Shown in pieces: positions 1 through 6,049 of a stretch of 8,331 bases of DNA. Within the stretch, counting starts at the first letter, position 1; the number at the start of each line of letters is the position of its first letter. The notes below the pieces were generated by a model. The model made no database searches. It saw only the letters and a list, made by a program, of their open reading frames with translations, and was not told where the DNA came from. Location of the stretch: positions 1-8,331 of the forward strand of contig JAJZWK010000066.1 of NCBI GenBank assembly GCA_021846725.1. Reading direction: 5' to 3'. This stretch comes from Actinomycetes bacterium (GTDB lineage Bacteria > Actinomycetota > Acidimicrobiia > Acidimicrobiales > JAMCPL01). Position numbers and translations under genes: made by a program.

Positions 1-1561
1 CATGTGGTTTGGACATACGAGATAGTAGAAGCCAAGCCAGGATAAACGTTACCCCTATGGTCAGTGATCCAAGGGACCATCCAAGGGATGTAAGCCTGAT
101 GTGGCGTTCCTGTGAAGTCAGGCCACCTGCTATCTCTGAAGATATGATTAGATAAGCAAATATTCCAAGCACTATTCCTGCAGATATGGTGAGTGAGCGT
201 ATTTCTCTGATTCCTGTATCTGGGGCAGTGATACGGCTGAAACCTATGGCGGCGAGGATAGCCAGTAAGAAGTCCAGGGGCATGAGTAATCGAGAGAATA
301 TGATGGCTCCAGACGCGTGTAAAAGATTTACAAGTGACTGTACAGGGCCATTTCTAAAAATAATCAGCCATAGAACCAACGCTGTAGTTGCTATTCCTCC
401 CACAACAGGCCGTTTCCCTATCCTTATGACAGCTACCAGGGCGAGGGCAATTGCCAGCGGACCGACCACAGCACTGACTTCATAATAATCAAGCGGTCCG
501 AACCAGTGGCTACCGGCTACGGGAAGCCCGTAGTATCCATTGGCTAGCAACCCGGCACTGGATGCAACCGGGAGTCCTTCGTATGCTCCTTGTATTGAGG
601 ATCGTATAGACGAGGGGATGAGCTGTATGGATGGGAGCAGCATGGGCATAGCCAGCATTACGCCTATCGTTCCTCCTATAGTCACCTTCAAGAGGGATGA
701 TTTCAAGCGGGTATAGTCTATCTCTCCGGTGAATATAGAGAATACTATAACCAGCATAGACATGACTACGATTGTAAATGCATCCAGGACATATGATTCT
801 GGATGTCCTGCATAAGTGGCAAATGCCACTGATAGAGCGAGCCCGGCTATCCCCAGCATGGGGCGTTTGGACTTGTTTATTAAAACGATGAAACACACGA
901 TCCAGCCCAACCAGGCATTTACATCCCCTTGTGGCCAGGCGATCCAGTTTACAAGTGATCCAGAGAATTCGTAGGTCACTGCTCCGACCAATGCGCCTCC
1001 ACTGTTGGCACCCAGTGCTCTGGCTGCGCTATACGCTCCAGTGCCAGCTATCAGAAGTGAGATGCCGTTCGATACCGTATAACTCCATGAAGCTGGAGTA
1101 AGATAGGATATTAGATGTGGTAGCGACAATGCTCCTGATTGAAAGTTGAACATCTGCGGAAGTCCAAGTAGGGAATACCGGTTCCACAGCGGTAATTGAC
1201 CGGCATGGATCGTTGTCCAGTTCAGGAATAGCCATGGACTTATCTGCTGGAGATTGTCGGTACTCACTGTGTTGTGTATGGTCTTGAATATCCCGCTGGT
1301 GAGAGGAAAGAGTGAGAGATCGCTCATTGAGCCGTAAACGATTCCGTGGCTGAGTACTGGGTAGAAAAATAGCAAAGTGATGGCTACCAAGATCGCGATT
1401 GCAAATATGTCACCGCTTATTCCGGTAGGTTGCCTATTTCTTGCAGATCTTATCTGAGTTCGTCCTGCTGCTCGTAGGTGCGAAGATGATGCGGGGCGTG
1501 AATAAGCATTAGCGGGATAGTATATATATTGTTGTTTGACTGGTGTACTCCTATCCGGCAC
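1..1561 (-). CDS. YfhO-like polytopic membrane protein, C-terminus beyond the left edge
   Basis: The reverse-strand frame is open from the GTG at 1559-1561 to the left edge, giving at least 520 residues. A basic, Arg-rich N-terminus of about 50 residues precedes a first membrane segment at about 51-70. Residues 102-135 contain D-N-x-x-Q-x-x-x-P-W, then G-Q-L-P-L-W-N-R-Y and G-L-P, followed by many further hydrophobic segments. The set Asp / Pro-Trp / GQxPLWNxYxxxGxP is the hallmark of the YfhO family, whose GT-C-like members act at the outer face of the membrane; Bacillus YfhO is linked to glycosylation of lipoteichoic acid. Family members usually have 700-900 residues, so roughly a third is missing here. 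The start is uncertain: GTG 1561 is the only usual start codon after the upstream stop at 1604-1606, and no Shine-Dalgarno precedes it. The substrate cannot be inferred; the family assignment is fairly secure. Confidence 0.85.
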   Translation of the reverse strand, partial: MPDRSTPVKQQYIYYPANAYSRPASSSHLRAAGRTQIRSARNRQPTGISGDIFAIAILVAITLLFFYPVLSHGIVYGSMSDLSLFPLTSGIFKTIHNTVSTDNLQQISPWLFLNWTTIHAGQLPLWNRYSLLGLPQMFNFQSGALSLPHLISYLTPASWSYTVSNGISLLIAGTGAYSAARALGANSGGALVGAVTYEFSGSLVNWIAWPQGDVNAWLGWIVCFIVLINKSKRPMLGIAGLALSVAFATYAGHPESYVLDAFTIVVMSMLVIVFSIFTGEIDYTRLKSSLLKVTIGGTIGVMLAMPMLLPSIQLIPSSIRSSIQGAYEGLPVASSAGLLANGYYGLPVAGSHWFGPLDYYEVSAVVGPLAIALALVAVIRIGKRPVVGGIATTALVLWLIIFRNGPVQSLVNLLHASGAIIFSRLLMPLDFLLAILAAIGFSRITAPDTGIREIRSLTISAGIVLGIFAYLIISSEIAGGLTSQERHIRLTSLGWSLGSLTIGVTFILAWLLLSRMSKPH

Positions 1562-1894
1562 GTGGATAATACTACTACTGGTTGGCTTTATATATGGGCA
1601 TATTTATCTGGCTAATGATTGCTGTAGTTGTTAAAGAGGCTCAGCGGATAGACATCCCGGGCTTGTCATCCTCCTGGCTTCGCATGACAATCGGTAGCCA
1701 TGACCTGTGGTGTAAGTCGGTTATGGTTTGTCGTCATCGAGCAGGCACTCCAGCCCGCCTCTCCTTCTCTGCCTTTCCCTGTTGACCTGAATGAACTGTT
1801 CCCTGACCAATCTATCTATCTGCCGATCTCCTAACAGTAAAGCTAAACCAAGATTATGTGTGTATGGGTCTATTCATTATACGCAGTTCCTTCT
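1562..1894. other. 333-base intergenic region without a convincing gene
   Basis: This gap lies between the end of nfo and the start of the YfhO-like gene. A forward ORF of 67 codons from 1582 has no family resemblance or ribosome binding site. On the reverse strand there is a TATAATG at 1875-1881 without a matching -35, and a 22-codon ORF (1737 to 1669) preceded by GGAG ten bases upstream, neither of which I can confirm. If the YfhO-like gene has its own promoter it must lie here. I see no tRNA, terminator with a T run, or mobile-element end. Confidence 0.6.
1663..1690. repeat. 7-base inverted repeat TTGTCAT / ATGACAA
   Basis: TTGTCAT (1663-1669) and ATGACAA (1684-1690) are exact reverse complements separated by 14 bases. 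It lies about 100 bases upstream of the YfhO-like start and could be a protein binding site or weak hairpin. Without a T run it is a poor intrinsic terminator. Confidence 0.35.
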
Positions 1895-2851
1895 TTAGTC
1901 ATGCTGCTGGTTGCCGTCATTGGCCAAACCAGCGCGTATTGCTATCCCTTGCGCTAAGGTTTGCTTTGCTATATCCACCTGGTTGCGGTTGGGGCCGTGC
2001 CCGTCCCCAGGCACTTCAAGGATTGCGGTGAGGTTGCTAAGGCGAGGATGGCCCAACAGAGCAGCCAAGCCTTGTTGTCCGATCATACCCTCTCCTATAT
2101 TTGCATGTCTATCACGCATAGCTCCGCATGGAACCTTGGAATCGTTCAAGTGTAGGCATTCCAGCTTGTCCAGCCCGATGGCTTGGTCGAATTCATCGAT
2201 TATTTGGTCAGCAGATGCTATAGATGTATAGTCTTTTCCTGATGCCCATAGATGCTGCGTATCTAGGCATATCCTAATACGATTAGCTGGGTAGTTGGCA
2301 TTGAGCATTTCGATCAGCGTAGCTAATTCATCAAAGTTCCTGCCTACCGTTCCTCCTGCGCCGGCGGTATTTTCCAGTAGCAGTGTAGAGACTTGACCTT
2401 GTACCCTTACTCTATAGGCCAGTTGTTCGCCGACGATATGGCTGTCGCTTGCATGTTCGAACGCCCAGGATATCCCGTCTACTATGCGTGTTGTGCAACT
2501 CTCGAAACCTGTTCCCTTGTGGCTGCCTGGATGCAGGACTGCACCAGAGGCGGCTATGGCTGTAGCTGCCGCAAGATTGCATGCCAGACTGACTCTGGAG
2601 CGTTCGTAAATGTCGGGATCTGGAGAGGCTAGATTTACCAGGTAGGTGACATGGGTGACTATTGAGGTGACTGTAGGTTCATCTTCCAGTGCTTTTTTCG
2701 CATCTTCTATGGCAATGTCATCCAGCCCTATTCCACGCCATTGACGAGGGTTGTGGGTGAATATCTGTATTGCTTCTGCTCCCATTGCTGCTCCCCGTTC
2801 CACAGACTTTGCAATACCACCGCTAGTACCTACGTGTGCTCCGATAATCAT
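1895..2851 (-). CDS. nfo: endonuclease IV (AP endonuclease, Nfo)
   Basis: This 318-residue protein aligns from end to end with endonuclease IV, which cuts the backbone 5' of abasic sites in base-excision repair using three Zn ions in a TIM barrel. The start MIIGAHVGTSGG and the FTHNPRQWRG loop (31-40) match the family. By comparison with E. coli Nfo, all nine metal ligands are present: His67 (HVTYLVNL), His107 (HPGSH), Glu160 (LENTAG), Asp197 and His200 (DTQH), His234 (HLND), Asp247 and His249 (DRH), Glu279 (LEVPG). It is about 30 residues longer than the E. coli enzyme, partly through an insert at about 134-153 before the Glu160 strand. ATG 2851 fits the conserved N-terminus exactly; its own ribosome binding site is weak (GGA and AGG within 12 bases). 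It lies 50 bases downstream of a membrane-protein gene on the same strand and is probably co-transcribed with it. Confidence 0.97.
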   Translation of the reverse strand: MIIGAHVGTSGGIAKSVERGAAMGAEAIQIFTHNPRQWRGIGLDDIAIEDAKKALEDEPTVTSIVTHVTYLVNLASPDPDIYERSRVSLACNLAAATAIAASGAVLHPGSHKGTGFESCTTRIVDGISWAFEHASDSHIVGEQLAYRVRVQGQVSTLLLENTAGAGGTVGRNFDELATLIEMLNANYPANRIRICLDTQHLWASGKDYTSIASADQIIDEFDQAIGLDKLECLHLNDSKVPCGAMRDRHANIGEGMIGQQGLAALLGHPRLSNLTAILEVPGDGHGPNRNQVDIAKQTLAQGIAIRAGLANDGNQQHD

Positions 2852-2855
2852 TTGC

Positions 2856-2900
2856 CTATTCCGCTTGAAGGTAGCCTACCATGGGAGAAATCCCTCCTTT
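2856..2900 (-). promoter_or_regulatory. strong Shine-Dalgarno and 8-codon ORF just upstream of nfo
   Basis: On the reverse strand a near-perfect Shine-Dalgarno, AAAGGAGG (2893-2900), follows the stop codon of the preceding gene. Ten bases later an ATG (2880-2882) opens the ORF MVGYLQAE, which stops at 2856-2858, four bases before the nfo ATG and in a different frame. This arrangement could load ribosomes for nfo by translational coupling, since nfo itself has a weak site. The sequence also folds: CCTCC (2906-2910 on the reverse strand) can pair with GGAGG (2893-2897), and GAGAAA with TTTCTC. Functional meaning is inference. Confidence 0.4.
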
Positions 2901-2901
2901 C

Positions 2902-3552
2902 TCAGGAGGCTGCTTCACTCGAGATAGGAAACATCCGCAGGACATACCTGGTGTAACCTTTGTTGTTGTGTATTCCCTTAGGTAATTGCTTTTGGTCAGT
3001 TGTGGCGAATGTAGTAGGGTAAATGGTAAGACCAAGCTCCCAGAATTGACCATCTTCACCATTTATCCTTGCAATGAACTCGTATGATAGCGATTTACTG
3101 CCTACTCCTTTCGATATGATTGTCCAGTGATGGGCGGGTAGTTGTTTGGTATAGAAGCTGATGACATCTTGCTGGCTGTCAGCTGATATCAAAGATATAG
3201 CCTTGTCGTAGGAGGTGGCCAACCCTTGGGTAGGCACTATACCTTGTATGGCAGTATTCTGTGGAACAGTAAGTGCATATATGACGTTCAGAGGGGGTTG
3301 CCCGTTAGCCTCTATTGCTTTCAGGTACCGTGTTGCAGGTACGGCACTTATACCGTTTACAACAGATTTTTCACTGCTTGATGGGGGTGGAGCATATCCA
3401 CTTCCGCCAAACACCCCCATAGCCACTGCTCCGATGATGAATATACCAGCTGCAAGACCGACTACCCACATTGCTGGCTTGAGGCTGGGACCTGGAGGAT
3501 AATGCAGTGTCTGGCGGTCTTGCTTGCTTTCGGTATTGTTGCTATCTCGCAT
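2902..3552 (-). CDS. single-pass membrane protein of unknown function
   Basis: This 216-residue protein has a short polar N-terminus, one membrane segment at about 28-48 (preceded by Lys25, so probably N-in/C-out), a Gly/Pro/Ser-rich tether (49-60) and an extracytoplasmic domain of about 150 residues. That domain includes S-x-Q-Q-D-V-I-S-F-Y-T-K-Q-L-P-A-H-H-W (125-143). The pattern of a tyrosine, a Leu-Pro pair and a tryptophan recurs in small exported actinobacterial proteins, but I cannot name a family. The frame is open further upstream (ATGs at 3657 and 3570), but ATG 3552 is preferred because GGAG lies eight bases before it and a TATAAT lies 32 bases upstream. The only link to nfo is co-direction and the 50-base gap. 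Existence is well supported; function is not. Confidence 0.8.
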   Translation of the reverse strand: MRDSNNTESKQDRQTLHYPPGPSLKPAMWVVGLAAGIFIIGAVAMGVFGGSGYAPPPSSSEKSVVNGISAVPATRYLKAIEANGQPPLNVIYALTVPQNTAIQGIVPTQGLATSYDKAISLISADSQQDVISFYTKQLPAHHWTIISKGVGSKSLSYEFIARINGEDGQFWELGLTIYPTTFATTDQKQLPKGIHNNKGYTRYVLRMFPISSEAAS

Positions 3553-3583
3553 GTTACATGCTCCGTCCATATATACAAGATAC

Positions 3584-3605
3584 ATTATACCGGATCCGCC
3601 GGATC
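3584..3605 (-). promoter_or_regulatory. consensus -10 (TATAAT) with GC-rich direct repeat in place of a -35
   Basis: Reading leftward, TATAATG has its TATAAT at 3584-3589, placing a transcript start near 3577 and a leader of roughly 25 bases before ATG 3552. No TTGACA-like -35 is present. Instead the adjoining bases hold two direct copies of CCGGATC (3590-3596 and 3599-3605, forward strand), period 9. A perfect -10 with a repeat over the spacer and -35 zone suggests an activator- or alternative-sigma-dependent promoter. This is inference from sequence only. Confidence 0.5.
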
Positions 3606-3668
3606 GGCCAGATGGACTGTATTCACAATTTTTTGATCTTTCTGTAGACATGTACAAAATAATCTGTT

Positions 3669-3697
3669 ACTATGTACGTAGTTGATAGTAATGTCAA
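3669..3697 (-). promoter_or_regulatory. leftward promoter, TTGACA-17-CATAGT
   Basis: On the reverse strand TTGACA (3692-3697) is followed after exactly 17 bases by CATAGT (3669-3674, 4 of 6 matches to TATAAT). It would start transcription near 3662, giving a leader of about 110 bases before ATG 3552. It may act together with the TATAAT element at 3584-3589. Confidence 0.45.
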
Positions 3698-3722
3698 TTA
3701 TGAATAGTATTCCGGTTGACAT
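3691..3722. promoter_or_regulatory. dyad-symmetric putative operator between divergent promoters
   Basis: ATGTCAA (3691-3697) and TTGACAT (3716-3722) form a perfect 7-base inverted repeat centred at 3706.5; each arm contains the outward-facing -35 of a divergent promoter. Nested inside is a second perfect palindrome, GAATA-G-TATTC (3702-3712), centred at 3707, and GAATAGT recurs at 3731-3737. Two concentric dyads between divergent genes are what a shared dimeric repressor or activator site looks like. No regulator gene is in the window. Confidence 0.45.
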
Positions 3723-3746
3723 GTTTCAACGAATAGTTGGAATAAT
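3716..3746 (+). promoter_or_regulatory. possible rightward promoter for the phosphoesterase gene
   Basis: A consensus TTGACA (3716-3721) is followed after 18-19 bases by GAATAAT (3740-3746), a weak -10 match. Transcription would start near 3752, with a leader of about 65 bases. The spacer contains TTTCAAC-N5-GTTGGAA (3724-3742), an imperfect dyad with one G-T pair. The -10 is the weak part of this call. Confidence 0.35.
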
Positions 3747-3819
3747 TGCTCGGTTATCTGAAATGTAGTTTACCGTGTAGTTATGGGTTAAGTAGATATT
3801 AATACAGGGGTAGGTGATT

Positions 3820-5205
3820 ATGAAGATGCTGGACGTGAAAGCGATATCAGAAATGTTGGTATCACGCAGGCAGGTTCTGGGTGGAGCTGTAGTAGGGGCG
3901 GCAGGGTTAACCCTGGCAAGCTGTTCATTCTTAGGGGGCTCTTCTGGGAGTGGCATATCGGGGACGCTGCCCAATCCGTCTCTTCCTGAGGGAACTGATA
4001 CCATTCCGCAGATCGATCATATCGTTATCGTAATGATGGAAAACCGGTCGTATGACACTATACTTGGTATGCTCGGGCGTGGAGATGGATATACCCTGAA
4101 TTCCAAGGGGCAACCTACAAATACCAATCCAAATGGCAATGGCCAGTACATAGAGGCTTTTCACCTTCCGACCGAATGTCGTTCATATACGCAACCGACT
4201 AATACATGGAACCCAACCCATGAGGCATACGATGGGGGCAAGATGGATGGCTTCATTACCAATGGTAGTGGGGCTGCTTCAATGGGGTATTACAACGGCA
4301 CTGACATACCGTTCACCTATAGTCTTGCTTCGACATTCCCAATAAATGATCGCTATTTTTGTTCGTTGCTCGGTCCGACATTTCCAAATCGCCGCTATCT
4401 CATTTCAGGTACGTCAGATGGGCTAGTGGATGACTTTACCACATTTTACGATATACCTAGCGATGTGCAGAGTCATCCGGCGAACGGAACGATATTCGAT
4501 CATCTGAATAAGCATTCTATATCATGGAAGGATTATTTTTCGGTATTCCCTACAATCGCACTCTATCCCTACCTGCTTACTCAGAATGTCGGTAAGTACG
4601 TTCCAATAGAGGAGTTCTTTTCTGATGCCTCATCAGGGAATCTGCCAGCAGTTTCTTTGGTGGATCCCGATTACCTCACCAACAGTGAGGGAGAGGGTCA
4701 GGATATTCAATTTGGTGACAATTTTCTTGCATCGATAGTCAATGCCGTGATGAAAGGGCCTAAGTGGTCGAAGACCCTACTGGTGTGGACATACGATGAA
4801 GGTGGTGGATACTACGATCATGTGGTACCTCCTTCTGCCCCAATTCCTGACAATGTGGCACCGCAGCTTTCGTCTTCTGATATAAAGGCGACATTCGACC
4901 GTTACGGAATTAGGGTACCAATGGGTTTGGTATCGCCTTATGCAAAGAAGAATTATGTCTCCAGCGATGTATCTGATCATACTTCAATCTTGAGGATGAT
5001 AGAAACCAAGTGGAATCTACCTGCCCTGACCAAGAGAGATGCAGCTGCTCACAACCTCCTTGATATGGTAGATTTCCAGTCCTCTCCTGCTTTTGCCACT
5101 CCTCCCAAGTTGGCTTCTCCTGCGGATTGGTCAGCCCATCTTTGCATACCGGGTACCACTGGAACGATTCCTCCTCCATCAGCAGTACTGTCACAGCCTG
5201 CGTGA
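3820..5205 (+). CDS. Tat-exported lipoprotein of the phospholipase C/acid phosphatase-type phosphoesterase family
   Basis: This 461-residue protein belongs to the phosphoesterase family (Pfam PF04185) of bacterial phospholipases C and AcpA-type acid phosphatases, which hydrolyse phosphate esters outside the cytoplasm. The N-terminus has a twin-arginine motif (SRRQVL, Arg16-Arg17), a Gly/Ala hydrophobic stretch and a lipobox L-A-S-C with Cys35, predicting Tat export and lipid anchoring. Family motifs in order are IDHIVIVMMENRSYD (about 65-79), GPTFPNRRYLISGTSDG (185-201), LPAVSLVDPDY (275-285), WTYDEGGGYYDHVVPP (323-338), RVPMGLVSPYA (365-375) and SDHTSILRMIE (385-395). The metal/nucleophile set ENRS, DEGGG-YYDH and DHTS is intact. 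Many homologues have DEHGG where this one has DEGGG. Start: ATG 3820 has CAGGGG nine bases upstream; an in-frame GTG at 3814 is the alternative. Substrate (phospholipid or simple phosphomonoester) cannot be decided. It is transcribed divergently from the membrane-protein/nfo pair. Confidence 0.92.
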   Translation: MKMLDVKAISEMLVSRRQVLGGAVVGAAGLTLASCSFLGGSSGSGISGTLPNPSLPEGTDTIPQIDHIVIVMMENRSYDTILGMLGRGDGYTLNSKGQPTNTNPNGNGQYIEAFHLPTECRSYTQPTNTWNPTHEAYDGGKMDGFITNGSGAASMGYYNGTDIPFTYSLASTFPINDRYFCSLLGPTFPNRRYLISGTSDGLVDDFTTFYDIPSDVQSHPANGTIFDHLNKHSISWKDYFSVFPTIALYPYLLTQNVGKYVPIEEFFSDASSGNLPAVSLVDPDYLTNSEGEGQDIQFGDNFLASIVNAVMKGPKWSKTLLVWTYDEGGGYYDHVVPPSAPIPDNVAPQLSSSDIKATFDRYGIRVPMGLVSPYAKKNYVSSDVSDHTSILRMIETKWNLPALTKRDAAAHNLLDMVDFQSSPAFATPPKLASPADWSAHLCIPGTTGTIPPPSAVLSQPA

Positions 5206-5223
5206 ACACAGTTGCGCGGGTAA

Positions 5224-5243
5224 GCCTGGCTGGGTTGCCGGGC
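5224..5243 (+). terminator. GC-rich hairpin after the phosphoesterase gene
   Basis: GCCTGGC (5224-5230) pairs with GCCGGGC (5237-5243) over seven base pairs, one of them G-T, around the loop TGGGTT. It begins 19 bases after the stop codon. There is no T run, so it would be a non-canonical terminator of the kind proposed for Actinobacteria, or simply a transcript-end stabiliser. Confidence 0.4.
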
Positions 5244-5492
5244 GTGCTGTCGTAGAGTTGCTCATGTCGTATAACCATATCTGAAGTCCTCTCATAGCTG
5301 AAGCCGGAGGTTGCATAGTGTGTTTGGTCAATTTGGTTCAGCGGCTTATCGAACAGCACAAACAGTTGATTTTTGTGGACTGTCAGATTTGATCTGATAT
5401 CCCTATAACAACTCGATCTGTGAATTGCTGTAGTTGCTTTTGATGGATTGTTACTCAGATATCCACCACAAAGCATGTGTCTTGAGCTAGTG
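5244..5492. other. intergenic leader region upstream of ruvC
   Basis: No gene could be supported here; a reverse ORF that spans it runs antisense to the phosphoesterase gene and is a shadow. A TATAAC at 5404-5409 could be a -10 for the ruv operon but lacks a good -35. In many actinobacteria a yebC-type gene precedes ruvC; it is absent here. Confidence 0.5.
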
Positions 5493-5493
5493 T

Positions 5494-5507
5494 CGAATAC
5501 ATGTTCG
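5494..5507 (+). promoter_or_regulatory. LexA (SOS) box-like palindrome overlapping the ruvC start codon
   Basis: CGAATACATGTTCG matches the actinobacterial LexA box (core GAAC-N4-GTTC, flanked by C and G) with a single change, GAAT for GAAC. Its ATG is the ruvC start codon. ruv genes are SOS-induced in E. coli and reported LexA targets in mycobacteria, so site and gene agree. LexA bound here would block initiation directly if transcription starts at or near 5501. Confidence 0.6.
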
Positions 5508-6046
5508 TTTTAGGTATAGACCCTGGTTTGACTCGTTGCGGATATGGTCTTGTCAAAAAGGAAAACGCGCCCCCGAGTGCTCGCAAATCAGTAATTGCAG
5601 TTAGCGGAGGTGTAATCGTAACGGATCACAGCTTTGATGTTCCACATAGATTAAGCAGACTCATGGAAGAGCTCAGGTTGCTCATAGAAGAGAGTCGTCC
5701 TGATGTAGTTGTAGTCGAGAGAGTGTTTTTCCAGACGAACGCCAAGACTGCTGTAGGCATAGGTCAAGCTGGAGGGCTTGCATTGGCTCTGGCAGATGCT
5801 GCAGGCTGTGAGGTCGTTCAGTACAGTTCGAATGAAGTCAAGCAGGCGGTTACCGGATACGGTGGAGCCACCAAGTTGCAGGTACAACGTATGATCGCAT
5901 CATTATTGGGTCTTAATGGGATCCCATCTCCTCCAGATGTAGCTGACGCGCTTGGCCTCGCATTATGTTATTTGATCAACCTCCCTATGCGAGATGCTAT
6001 AGCTTCATCGAGTAAGGGAATATTGGCTGTCAGGGGTACGAGGTAA
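5501..6046 (+). CDS. ruvC: crossover junction endodeoxyribonuclease RuvC
   Basis: RuvC is the dimeric, Mg-dependent resolvase that nicks Holliday junctions symmetrically in recombinational repair. The 181-residue protein starts MFVLGIDPGLTRCGYG with catalytic Asp7. Glu73 (VVVERVFF) and Asp146/Asp149 (PPDVADALGLAL) complete the four-acid RNase H-fold active site. Q-T-N at 78-80 and the VGIGQAGGLALALA helix (85-98) are typical. A small polar insert (KKENAPPSARKS, 19-30) enlarges the first hairpin. ATG 5501 is forced: an in-frame TGA lies 18 bases upstream with no other start codon between, and the conserved core begins at residue 3. No Shine-Dalgarno precedes it, so translation may be leaderless or atypical. 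It heads the ruvC-ruvA-ruvB operon, with ruvA 3 bases downstream, and its start lies inside a LexA-like box. Confidence 0.97.
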   Translation: MFVLGIDPGLTRCGYGLVKKENAPPSARKSVIAVSGGVIVTDHSFDVPHRLSRLMEELRLLIEESRPDVVVVERVFFQTNAKTAVGIGQAGGLALALADAAGCEVVQYSSNEVKQAVTGYGGATKLQVQRMIASLLGLNGIPSPPDVADALGLALCYLINLPMRDAIASSSKGILAVRGTR

Positions 6047-6049
6047 CCG

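Noticed and set aside
186..485. Forward ORF of 99 codons
   Set aside because: It lies opposite the YfhO-like coding frame, which is open throughout and encodes membrane segments; the forward reading is a shadow.
510..896. Reverse ORF of 128 codons
   Set aside because: It overlaps the YfhO-like gene in another frame on the same strand and has no membrane segments or known motif.
1669..1737. Reverse 22-codon ORF whose stop overlaps an ATG after GGAGG
   Set aside because: The following ATG is directly abutting the GGAGG, too close for initiation, and both ORFs are too short to distinguish from chance.
1582..1785. Forward ORF of 67 codons in the intergenic gap
   Set aside because: No ribosome binding site, no recognisable domain, and it overlaps the start of the YfhO-like gene's upstream region.
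3901..4164. Possible alternative genes on the reverse strand opposite the phosphoesterase N-terminus
   Set aside because: They are antisense shadows of the Tat signal and the ENRS motif region.
4910..5476. Reverse-strand ORF of 188 codons
   Set aside because: It is antisense to the phosphoesterase gene for about half its length, has no family resemblance, and the forward frame there carries conserved motifs.
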